Translations under genes and position numbers: made by a program
Notes under the pieces: model-generated
Database searches by the model: none
The model's input: the letters and a program-made list of their open reading frames with translations, nothing else
Told to the model about the DNA's origin: nothing
Shown here: positions 58,505-64,000 of the stretch, piece after piece
How positions within the stretch are numbered: the stretch's first letter is position 1
Layout: each line of letters begins with the position of its first letter
From: Methanolobus sp. ZRKC5
GTDB lineage: Archaea > Halobacteriota > Methanosarcinia > Methanosarcinales > Methanosarcinaceae
Length of the DNA stretch: 64,000 bases
Direction: 5' to 3'
Assembly (NCBI RefSeq): GCF_038446525.1
Contig: NZ_CP151792.1
Location: 992,001 to 1,056,000 of the forward strand

Positions 58505-58645
58505 CCGCATACGTACGTATGGGTACGTACGCATGCCAAGGCAACAGAGCCTCGGCTCAGTTACCTTTTAGGCTACGCCGCTGCATAGCGATACGTGTTA
58601 GAGGTCCGGGGATTTTTGGGATACGTATGGGTACGTATGCGTATT
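58505..58645. repeat. Paired TACGTA palindromic repeats (possible iterons or operator)
   Basis: The 16-mer tacgtatgggtacgta occurs at 58514-58529 and 58622-58637, each extended by partly matching sequence (gcatacg before, ygcrt after) so that each site is itself an imperfect palindrome. Between them is a G/C-rich, hairpin-prone stretch (aggcaacagagcct). Non-coding, between two groups of same-strand genes. Typical layout of a replication or partition site. Confidence 0.55.
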
Positions 58646-58659
58646 CTAAATTTTGAAAA

Positions 58660-58746
58660 TCACACTCCTATTTCAGTCAAGTAAATCCAGAAGAAACCAG
58701 GGAGGTCCTTCTGGAGATCATTAGAAAAGTTGTTATGGAAGGTCAC
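58660..58746 (-). CDS. 28-codon ORF, GTG start overlapping upstream stop
   Basis: GTG at 58746 overlaps the TGA of the preceding ORF (GTGA), with AGGTGG four bases upstream. Protein MTFHNNFSNDLQKDLPGFFWIYLTEIGV. Unknown; the last link of the overlapping chain. Confidence 0.4.
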   Translation of the reverse strand: MTFHNNFSNDLQKDLPGFFWIYLTEIGV

Positions 58747-58883
58747 GCTACCACCTTTGTGAAAGCTGTGATCATCTGCTCCGTGGCCTTAGATATGGAC
58801 CATACAATATTAGAAGCTCCAGCGTGTTCTGGAGAGTCACACAGAGCTCCTATGATTGAGTCATAGCTAAAGGTCTGGCTCAT
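58743..58883 (-). CDS. 46-residue ORF in the overlapping chain
   Basis: MSQTFSYDSIIGALCDSPEHAGASNIVWSISKATEQMITAFTKVVA. ATG 58883 overlaps the stop of the ORF before it (ATGA) and GGAG lies nine bases upstream. Amphipathic helical; unknown. A hidden gene because of its size. Confidence 0.5.
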   Translation of the reverse strand: MSQTFSYDSIIGALCDSPEHAGASNIVWSISKATEQMITAFTKVVA

Positions 58884-58957
58884 GGTGAGCATCTCCTCAC
58901 TGCAGGGAGCTTACATTTATCCCACACCAGGACATCCTTCCAATCGTACGTACTCAT
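58880..58957 (-). CDS. 25-codon ORF in the overlapping chain
   Basis: MSTYDWKDVLVWDKCKLPAVRRCSP. Start and stop both overlap neighbours by ATGA, and GGAGG lies nine bases before the ATG. Function unknown; could also act mainly to couple translation. Confidence 0.4.
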   Translation of the reverse strand: MSTYDWKDVLVWDKCKLPAVRRCSP

Positions 58958-59235
58958 ACGTACTCGCCTCCAAGTTTTTCACAGACATCCTTGAGAATCT
59001 TCTGGTCACACTCGATATAGATCAAGACATTCTCACAGTACATTCCAGATTCATGGTCATATTCACTGGCCATACTGTAGGATCTCGTCTTTTTCAGATG
59101 CGGAAAACGTGCATATAACTCCGATTTGAGGATCTCCCAATTCCATCTGGCTTCAGTGAATGATCTACTTTTTACAATGACAACATGCTCCACAATCGGT
59201 ACGTTGAACGGACCTGATGATATTGTGAATTTCAA
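58954..59235 (-). CDS. Unknown 93-residue protein, TTG start with strong SD
   Basis: The frame is open to 59283, but GGAGGGGGTGAT ends three bases before TTG 59235, the best ribosome binding site here, and the same SD-TTG arrangement starts the gene upstream. Protein begins MKFTISSGPFNVPIVEHVVIVKSRSF and has ARWNWEILKSELYARFPHLKK and a Cys/Glu-rich end (MYCENVLIYIECDQKILKDVCEKLGGEYV). Alpha/beta, unknown family. Confidence 0.55.
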   Translation of the reverse strand: MKFTISSGPFNVPIVEHVVIVKSRSFTEARWNWEILKSELYARFPHLKKTRSYSMASEYDHESGMYCENVLIYIECDQKILKDVCEKLGGEYV

Positions 59236-59239
59236 GTTA

Positions 59240-59446
59240 TCACCCCCTCCGGACAATATCATGAGGAATGCTTTTGGATCCATTCCTCCAGATCCTGGCT
59301 ATCCTGGTAATTCTGGCAGGCCTGCGATGTACTCGCATAGGGAGAGCACTCCGGACTCTGGGACCGTATGGATTAGGACGTGTCAATATCTTTCCTCCGG
59401 GACAAACACGGACCGAAGATTCAACCTTTCGAGGAATATACCTCAA
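59240..59446 (-). CDS. Arg-rich 68-residue protein
   Basis: Starts with TTG at 59446, overlapping the TGA of the ASCH gene (TTGA) and preceded by AGGAGGTGAT, a perfect match to the 16S tail. Very basic (RVHRRPARITRIARIWRNGSK), with one P-G-G motif. Its stop lies within the ribosome binding site of the next gene. A small nucleic-acid-binding protein is likely; no family known. Confidence 0.5.
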   Translation of the reverse strand: MRYIPRKVESSVRVCPGGKILTRPNPYGPRVRSALPMRVHRRPARITRIARIWRNGSKSIPHDIVRRG

Positions 59447-60087
59447 GCTATCACCTCCTGATCTGCAGCTGCAGGAAGGTAAGAATCAATCACTGAGGTC
59501 CTTATCTTCGACCAGTTGATGCAGCCCTTTGGCATCTTGAACCCTACTCCAGGCTCCACATGCCTTACATTCTGGAAGATCCAGCCATGTACGCACATTC
59601 CTTCTTCAAAAAAGAAGGGGCTGAGATAGTGACACTCTGAGTATGCAGCGAACTTTTCCGGATTGTCAAATGGAATCGTTCCGGAGATATCCACCACGCA
59701 TAAGATCTTTCCATGGGGAAGTGAGGAGATCTTCCTCCCCAGGACCTCCGTGAAGTATTTCCATTCCTTCCTGCGGACATCCCGCCGGGTTGCATAGATC
59801 GCCACAGGTCCCCTATAGTGGCAGTCCATAGACCTGATATCCAGGACCTTAATTCCCATGGCAATAAGTGAAGCCCAGGGTTGGCGTACTGCAAGGACCT
59901 TCATGACCTCCTCCGGAGCATCCAGAGGACATTCTCCCATGTTTCCAGGAATCTTATTGGTAAGGTCACAGTACCAGCTGGTACGAGGCCCTCTTACAGT
60001 ATCAATCTCTTCAGGTTGGAGATGCCTGCACTTTACTTTCCTGCAGAGGCCTGTTGCAGGATGGGATCCTTCGAGCGGTCCGGTCAT
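59443..60087 (-). CDS. ASCH-domain protein with N-terminal zinc-binding segment
   Basis: 214 residues. Residues 1-60 have Cys at LCRKVKCRHL and WYCDLTNK...GECPL, a likely zinc site. From about 62, VLAVRQPWASLIAMGIKVLDIRSMDCHYRGPVAIYATRR is the ASCH (PUA-like) signature, followed by ILCVVDISGTIPF. ASCH domains bind RNA and some are amidohydrolases for N4-acetylcytidine; in mobile elements they may counter or read base modification. ATGA overlap with the upstream zinc-finger gene. Confidence 0.72.
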   Translation of the reverse strand: MTGPLEGSHPATGLCRKVKCRHLQPEEIDTVRGPRTSWYCDLTNKIPGNMGECPLDAPEEVMKVLAVRQPWASLIAMGIKVLDIRSMDCHYRGPVAIYATRRDVRRKEWKYFTEVLGRKISSLPHGKILCVVDISGTIPFDNPEKFAAYSECHYLSPFFFEEGMCVHGWIFQNVRHVEPGVGFKMPKGCINWSKIRTSVIDSYLPAAADQEVIA

Positions 60088-60299
60088 TTCCTCACCTTCT
60101 TGTTGACCTCATCCCCTCGTTTGATATCCTGGCATCTGCAGATGTAGTGACCACACACAGGACAGGCTCGAATGTGACTCTTAAATCCTCTGTGCATGAC
60201 TCTCCTGATTATCCGACGGTGAACTTTTGCAGAAGAATGTAAGGATTTGTCCTCTTTCCCTTCTAGTTCAATGTCTGTGGATTTTGATGTATCAGACAT
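60084..60299 (-). CDS. Small zinc-finger protein
   Basis: 71 residues: charged N-terminus, HRRIIRRVMHRGFKS basic helix, then CPVCGHYICRC with three or four metal-binding Cys and a Lys-rich end. Starts one base inside the stop of the upstream gene (TGATG) and ends by ATGA overlap with the ASCH gene. Probably nucleic-acid binding. Confidence 0.6.
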   Translation of the reverse strand: MSDTSKSTDIELEGKEDKSLHSSAKVHRRIIRRVMHRGFKSHIRACPVCGHYICRCQDIKRGDEVNKKVRK

Positions 60300-60526
60300 C
60301 AGTACGCCACCTCATACAGGTCCAATATTTTGGTCAGCGTTTGCCTGCCCATATTCATCTGGCCGCATACATACCCTATTGACTTGCTTTCAAGATACAA
60401 AGCCACAGCCTTCTCTCTACGTTCAATAGGTATCTTTTTAAGAGGTGTGCCAGGTTTTCTTTTTGTGAGCTTACGGAACCTTTTCCAGTTCTTCTTCTCT
60501 TGTTGAGTGAGCTTGAATTCAGACAT
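60299..60526 (-). CDS. Small helix-turn-helix protein
   Basis: 75 residues: basic N-terminus (KKNWKRFRKLTKRKPG), then ERREKAVALYLESKSIGYVCGQMNMGRQTLTKILDLY, which is a resolvase/transposase-like HTH. Likely a regulator. Coupled to its neighbours by one-base overlaps on both sides. Confidence 0.62.
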   Translation of the reverse strand: MSEFKLTQQEKKNWKRFRKLTKRKPGTPLKKIPIERREKAVALYLESKSIGYVCGQMNMGRQTLTKILDLYEVAY

Positions 60527-60624
60527 CAGTGCATCACCTCATCTGCACTATCATCCTGGCTCTTTTCCGGATCTTTAAAATTCTCGCGTGAATAGATCTC
60601 TATGAATCTCTGCCAGCAACACAT
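60526..60624 (-). CDS. 32-codon ORF linking two genes
   Basis: MCCWQRFIEIYSRENFKDPEKSQDDSADEVMH. It fills the gap exactly: ATG overlaps the TAA of the upstream gene (TAATG), its TGA overlaps the ATG of the next (TGATG), and GGAGGTGAT precedes it. Acidic tail, N-terminal Cys pair. Perfect fit in the chain argues that it is translated. Confidence 0.5.
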   Translation of the reverse strand: MCCWQRFIEIYSRENFKDPEKSQDDSADEVMH

Positions 60625-61271
60625 TACTCATCACCTCCCGGCAAAACCACCTCCCTACTCTCAATAGCAAGGATAAGCTGATTCAATGCTGTGCTCTTCA
60701 GTGGTCCATATTTCACATCTTTTGTGAGTGATTTGATTTCACTGGACCGAGATTTATTGTCTAGGTCAAGCAGGGTGTAGATAACGTCTAATGACCATTT
60801 ATCGCAGTCTACACCATCTTTACGAAGCTCAATAGAATCATTATGAATACGGCACTGGAGATTTTTAACAGCCGTGAGATCTCTCCATTCATTTGAGGGC
60901 GGATTGTAGAGCAATGGCTGTTCAGTTTTGGATATTTCTTGTTCACGCTCCTTAGTCCCTCTCGACTGGTATTCATCAGAGTGGAAACAAGATTCACACA
61001 CCTTTTCATCACCAGTCAGTTCCTGGGATATCATCTTATGAAGATCTACCAGACAGCCACACTCAGAACATAAAAACCCATCAACACAGGATCCTTCACT
61101 CTGTTGTCGGAGTTCCTCTTGATTGCTTTCTATGGGGTCCATATGGTCCACGGATTCCTCACATATAGCTTCTTGACAGTTTTCATGTGCCTCACCTAAT
61201 ATCTGCGTCAGCAGACCCACGAGTTCAGGAGACGGTGATAAAAGTACGTTGATAGTGATTTCTCCAGACAT
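60624..61271 (-). CDS. Zinc-ribbon protein of unknown function
   Basis: 215 residues. A four-Cys zinc ribbon is formed by FLCSECGCLVD and KVCESCFHSDE (about 67-98). N-terminus (EITINVLLSPSPELVGLLTQIL) and C-terminus (LKSTALNQLILAIESREV) are helical. Unknown family; placed mid-operon, TAATG-coupled on both sides. Confidence 0.6.
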   Translation of the reverse strand: MSGEITINVLLSPSPELVGLLTQILGEAHENCQEAICEESVDHMDPIESNQEELRQQSEGSCVDGFLCSECGCLVDLHKMISQELTGDEKVCESCFHSDEYQSRGTKEREQEISKTEQPLLYNPPSNEWRDLTAVKNLQCRIHNDSIELRKDGVDCDKWSLDVIYTLLDLDNKSRSSEIKSLTKDVKYGPLKSTALNQLILAIESREVVLPGGDE

Positions 61272-61675
61272 TACTCATCATCTCCTTCTGAGTGTTCCAG
61301 AGTGAGATACTTGTGGTAGTGTTCTATGTACCTGGCACGTGTGGCTTTCCATCCAGCCAGTAATGCAAATAGTATGAGTAGCAGCATGAATCCTGCATAG
61401 ATCTGCATAGCCATCTCAACAGGGAAATAGAACACATATCCGATTGTGAGAACTGATCCAGAAACAGCGCCAATCAAAAAGTGATAAGCTTCGCCATATT
61501 TCACAATTTCAGGAGTGAATGGGCCATCCGTAGGTTTTGGTGCATCCTTGATCTCCTGCAGTTTCTCTGCAGGTATGCCTGTAAGCTTGCTTACAATGCG
61601 TGCTTCTATTGTGATTACAGGCGAATGATCAGGGAAGACTTCAACACATTCAGGAAAGGTTTGATCAGAGGTCAT
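61271..61675 (-). CDS. Two-helix membrane protein of the island
   Basis: 134 residues: soluble acidic N-terminus of about 60 residues, two membrane helices (about 66-86 and 90-108) and a charged tail. No family recognised. Together with the next gene upstream it gives the operon a membrane component; in viruses of this size such genes often encode envelope proteins, but nothing proves that here. Confidence 0.6.
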   Translation of the reverse strand: MTSDQTFPECVEVFPDHSPVITIEARIVSKLTGIPAEKLQEIKDAPKPTDGPFTPEIVKYGEAYHFLIGAVSGSVLTIGYVFYFPVEMAMQIYAGFMLLLILFALLAGWKATRARYIEHYHKYLTLEHSEGDDE

Positions 61676-61963
61676 TTAGATCACCCCAAATGATTGAAAT
61701 ACAACTACACCAAAAGTCCAAAAGTACAAAATTGACATGAGTATTAGCCCACCCCGGACCACAGCTTTTGAAAAGCCATATAATTCTGCTTTCCACCCGG
61801 GAATAATTTCCAGCCAGGAAACATACACGTATCCATCATTATCTGTACGAAGGCTAGCACTGGACATCTGATCAGGGTGCATGCCTGTTATTATACTGGA
61901 GCCTGCCTCATCGTCTGGGTCTGCGATTACCCAGCGAACACGCACGACGGGAGTGAGTTTCAT
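61676..61963 (-). CDS. Single-helix membrane protein of the island
   Basis: 95 residues: a beta-like soluble part (VRVRWVIADPDDEAG, DNDGYVYVSWLEIIPGW) and one C-terminal membrane helix (about 70-92). Its stop abuts the next start (TAAATG) with GGGGTGAT just before. Unknown family. Confidence 0.58.
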   Translation of the reverse strand: MKLTPVVRVRWVIADPDDEAGSSIITGMHPDQMSSASLRTDNDGYVYVSWLEIIPGWKAELYGFSKAVVRGGLILMSILYFWTFGVVVFQSFGVI

Positions 61964-62302
61964 TTACTCTCCCTCCTGAAACTCTGCCAATACTTGAGGT
62001 ATGTAATCAAGGCCCAACTTTGCAAGTTCTTGCTTTTTGAATTCCTCGATCTCTTCACGAGTAATCAGAGGAGGTAGAAGAGCGGACCCTATGGTGTGGA
62101 TGGTACGAGTGGGGGTTAAAGAAGGGTCCGCCTTTTCATTGGAAAGTGTAGCCTCTAACCTGGCCTGCAGGATAGAAAAGAATGCATTCAGGTTTGCAGT
62201 TTTTAAATTAATTTCTGAAATCAATACATCAAAGTTTTCATTCGATACAAGAGCACTAGCATGAGAACCAGAGCTATCGCTATTCGTATTATTTGCCTTC
62301 AT
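61964..62302 (-). CDS. First gene of the island's right-arm operon, unknown
   Basis: 112 residues, Ser/Asn-rich N-terminus then helices (NFDVLISEINLKTANLNAFFSILQARLEATL) and a C-terminal TREEIEEFKKQELAKLGLDYIPQVLAEFQE. No family recognised. The stop abuts the start of the next gene. An inverted repeat and a TATA box lie upstream. Confidence 0.55.
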   Translation of the reverse strand: MKANNTNSDSSGSHASALVSNENFDVLISEINLKTANLNAFFSILQARLEATLSNEKADPSLTPTRTIHTIGSALLPPLITREEIEEFKKQELAKLGLDYIPQVLAEFQEGE

Positions 62303-62583
62303 TTTGTCTTCACTTCTTAAATTCGTTAGTTGTCAGGTCGTTAAATCTGACACAAAACTGTTTGAAGTATTTCTATATAAGAATTACTCTACACAAGTGT
62401 TTTATTGAGGACGAACAAACCACAACAAAAAGTATAAATCAATGAGCAGCATAAAGAATTATTGTACCTCCATTATGGGGAGTCGTTAACCCCTACAAAC
62501 ACTAGGCAGTTTTTTTGTCTTCGCGCTGTTTAGCTCAATATCATGGAGGAAGCATGCACGGTGGGATTACAATGAGCCTCATC
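62303..62583 (-). promoter_or_regulatory. Promoter and operator of the small-gene operon
   Basis: Minus-strand TATA box ttatatagaa (62371-62380). Between it and the first gene is the inverted repeat tgtcag (62331-62336) / ctgaca (62347-62352), a likely operator over the transcript start. Nearer to attR are a hairpin (ggggagtcgttaacccc at about 62478-62494) and a T-run. No gene seen. Confidence 0.45.
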
Positions 62584-62610
62584 ACTGGGGTTCGAATCCC
62601 CATCGGAGCA
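62584..62610 (+). repeat. attR: 27-bp copy of the tRNA-Glu 3' end
   Basis: Exact copy of 42879-42905, without the rest of a tRNA. Marks the right border of the island. Confidence 0.92.
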
Positions 62611-62707
62611 CTATTCTACTTTTTTAGTGTATTTTACTCCAAATATAAGTTACCTTTTTGATTTTTAGATTTATGGAAATAATTTAATCCAATCTTTTTG
62701 CAATGTC

Positions 62708-62958
62708 ATTTTTGGCGAGGCAGATGTGAGAATCCCAGCCAGATGATACAGAACAAACTGATAGGATACGTTACACGGTTTTCAGGCATCCGAATCTGTG
62801 CGTCATTTTGATAATGTCTCCAATGTTGTTCATTGGCAAGCAGGAAAAACACTACTGTATATGGTCATTGAAACAAAGACCATCGATTTCAAAAATAATC
62901 TGGTATAACAAAATATTGGAGGAACAATCAAAATCCAGTATTTGATTTTATAAAGCTA
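62708..62958 (+). pseudogene. Decayed copy of the island ATPase, outside attR
   Basis: The DNA can be aligned base by base with 48250-48500 of the ATPase gene: ggcgaggcagatgtgagaatcccagcc, cagaacaaactgatagg, gaaacaaagaccatcga and the end tatttgattttata all match, with many substitutions and small deletions that break the frame. It starts at Walker B and stops before the C-terminus. It is a relic of an earlier element at the same tRNA locus. Confidence 0.85.
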
Positions 62959-62963
62959 AAAGC

Positions 62964-64000
62964 TCATGCAGAACATTGCATTGGAATAGTAAACTCAAAT
63001 GTACTCCCTTTACCAATTTCACTCTCCAACCGGATATTGCCTCCCTGGACCTCAACAAATTCTTTTACAAGCGCAAGCCCAAGGCCTGCACCTCCGTTTT
63101 TACGATTCAGAACCGGTTCCAGCTGCACAAAAGGTTTAAAAAGCAGTACCTGATCCTCTTCCGATATCCCAATTCCCGTATCTTTGACGCTAATATGGAG
63201 ACTTTGGTTTGTATGCTGCATAGCATCTACAGTTACTGCCCCACCATTTTGAGTGAATTTTATAGCATTGCTTATTAGGTTGAGTAATATAATCTTAAGC
63301 TTGGATCGGTCAGCATTTACATTATCAATATTAAAGTCAACCTTGAATTTGAGGTATATGTTCTTTTTTGCAGCCATTGAACCTGTGATCTTTTGAATTT
63401 CTGAGATGAGAGATAATAATGAGAACTCGGTAATATCAAGTTCCATTTTACCCCCTTCTATTTCAGCAACATAATTCAGAGAGGTTAGTAATTCTAATAA
63501 TTTAGAACCTGCATCCAGTATTGTTTCAGCACATTTTGCCTGATTTGTATTAAGAGTACCATAATACCCCTCTAAAAGAACTTCGGAATATCCCATAACA
63601 TGAGTCAAGGGAGTACGCAATTCATGGTTCACTATTGATAGAAATTCGCTTTTTGTGTTCGATGCATTCTCAAGCAGCAGTTTTGCTTTTATAAGCATCT
63701 TTTCTATGTTCTTGACCTCTGTAAAATCACGTACAACACCTGCCATTTTTTCTGGTTTACCATCAGCTCCGTAAACCAGATGAGTATTTGCAGATAAATG
63801 TATCAAGTTTCCATTTTTATTTTTAAGCTGAATATCGTAGTTAGTCAAATGTCCTGAAACTTTCAGCGCATCAAGCACATTCTGCCGTTCTTGGGGAGTA
63901 CTATATAATGCACCTATTGAATTACCGATCAATTCCTCAGGTTCAAATCCTAGATGCGAGGTTATGGATGGACTAAGGGTTATTATAGTCCCATCAATCT
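62964..64000 (-). CDS. PAS histidine kinase, N-terminus beyond window
   Basis: The frame is open to the right edge and enters with PAS sequence (LGFEPEELIGNS), so the true start is outside. Visible: a PAS/PAC domain (IQLKNKNGNLIHLSANTHLVYGADGKPEKMAGVVRDFTEVK), HisKA with SIVNHELRTPLTHVMGYSEVLLEGYYG, and HATPase_c with NLISNAIKFTQNGG, VKDTGIGISEEDQVLLFKPFVQLE, and NGGAGLGLALVKEFVE. Closely related in design to the kinase at 27882. No regulator is visible nearby. A chromosomal gene that borders the island. Confidence 0.9.
   Translation of the reverse strand, partial: IDGTIITLSPSITSHLGFEPEELIGNSIGALYSTPQERQNVLDALKVSGHLTNYDIQLKNKNGNLIHLSANTHLVYGADGKPEKMAGVVRDFTEVKNIEKMLIKAKLLLENASNTKSEFLSIVNHELRTPLTHVMGYSEVLLEGYYGTLNTNQAKCAETILDAGSKLLELLTSLNYVAEIEGGKMELDITEFSLLSLISEIQKITGSMAAKKNIYLKFKVDFNIDNVNADRSKLKIILLNLISNAIKFTQNGGAVTVDAMQHTNQSLHISVKDTGIGISEEDQVLLFKPFVQLEPVLNRKNGGAGLGLALVKEFVEVQGGNIRLESEIGKGSTFEFTIPMQCSA

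Larger units (their letters stand above)
42879..62610. mobile_element. Integrated genetic element in tRNA-Glu (about 19.7 kb)
   Basis: Bounded by a 27-bp direct repeat that is the T-arm/3' end of tRNA-Glu (42879-42905 and 62584-62610). Inside are an intact tyrosine recombinase next to the tRNA, a second recombinase, a rolling-circle Rep remnant, a HerA/packaging-type ATPase, restriction and defence-like genes, a serpin and a cluster of tiny overlapping genes. No capsid gene is recognised, so plasmid versus virus is open. All of the cargo genes differ in style (short, overlapping) from the flanks. Confidence 0.88.

Noticed and set aside
58944-58972. Third TACGTA site (cgtacgtactcatacgtact)
   Set aside because: It lies inside the overlap of two frames of the small-gene chain and lacks the central ggg of the paired repeats, so I left it out of the repeat feature.
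59126-59461. 111-codon plus-strand frame in the island's right arm
   Set aside because: Antisense to two minus-strand genes that have perfect SD sites and stop-start overlaps.

Overview
The window is chromosomal DNA of a methanogenic archaeon, most likely of the family Methanosarcinaceae (Methanolobus or Methanococcoides type). The evidence is an archaeal rRNA operon, a proteasome-activating nucleotidase, archaeal sorting tails (PEF-CTERM, PGF-CTERM), NosD/CASH and PKD surface proteins, a corrinoid-protein remnant typical of methylotrophic methanogens, archaeal TATA boxes and GGAGGTG-type ribosome binding sites. The genus is an inference; I could not run a 16S search.

Layout. 1-6.7 kb: insertion sequences (two near-identical IS5-family copies, one IS630, one IS1182-type remnant), two kinds of miniature element, and a PEF-CTERM surface gene beheaded by an IS, around a FeoA-like gene and a U32 peptidase. 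6.9-12.4 kb: rRNA operon on the minus strand in the order 16S, tRNA-Ala, 23S, tRNA-Cys, 5S. 12.5-33.7 kb: APC transporter fused to UspA domains, C39-like peptidase, tRNA-Leu, SOUL-photolyase pair, two divergent glycosyltransferase paralogs parted by an IS5/IS427-type element, SIMPL protein, a large NosD/PGF-CTERM protein, a 5TM-LYT histidine kinase, and a papain-PKD-NosD surface protease. 34-37 kb: a decayed two-gene operon hit by two MITEs and an IS1-family element, then an integrase remnant beside tRNA-Gly. 37-42.7 kb: UvrB, two DUF131 membrane proteins, a glutamine-rich winged-helix protein and PAN.

42.9-62.6 kb is an integrated genetic element of about 19.7 kb. It sits in tRNA-Glu(CTC): a 27-bp direct repeat forms the 3' end of the intact tRNA gene (42879-42905) and recurs at 62584-62610. 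It carries an intact tyrosine recombinase next to the tRNA, a candidate defence pair (ABC-type ATPase plus PIN nuclease), a decayed rolling-circle (HUH) Rep, a three-gene module with a packaging/HerA-like ATPase, a serpin lipoprotein, a second short recombinase, a methyltransferase-helicase-GIY-YIG restriction-like operon, palindromic repeats that may be an origin, and a right arm of 13 tiny, mostly overlapping minus-strand genes. Several of those genes are under 50 codons. Just outside the right repeat lies a decayed copy of the element's own ATPase gene, so the same tRNA locus was probably occupied before.

Functionally, the core genes cover DNA repair (UvrB, photolyase), regulated proteolysis (PAN), iron uptake, transport and cell-surface construction. 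The accessory regions are transposons and one plasmid- or virus-like island whose cargo looks like defence and protease inhibition. The last gene (histidine kinase) runs off the right edge and the first IS runs off the left edge.
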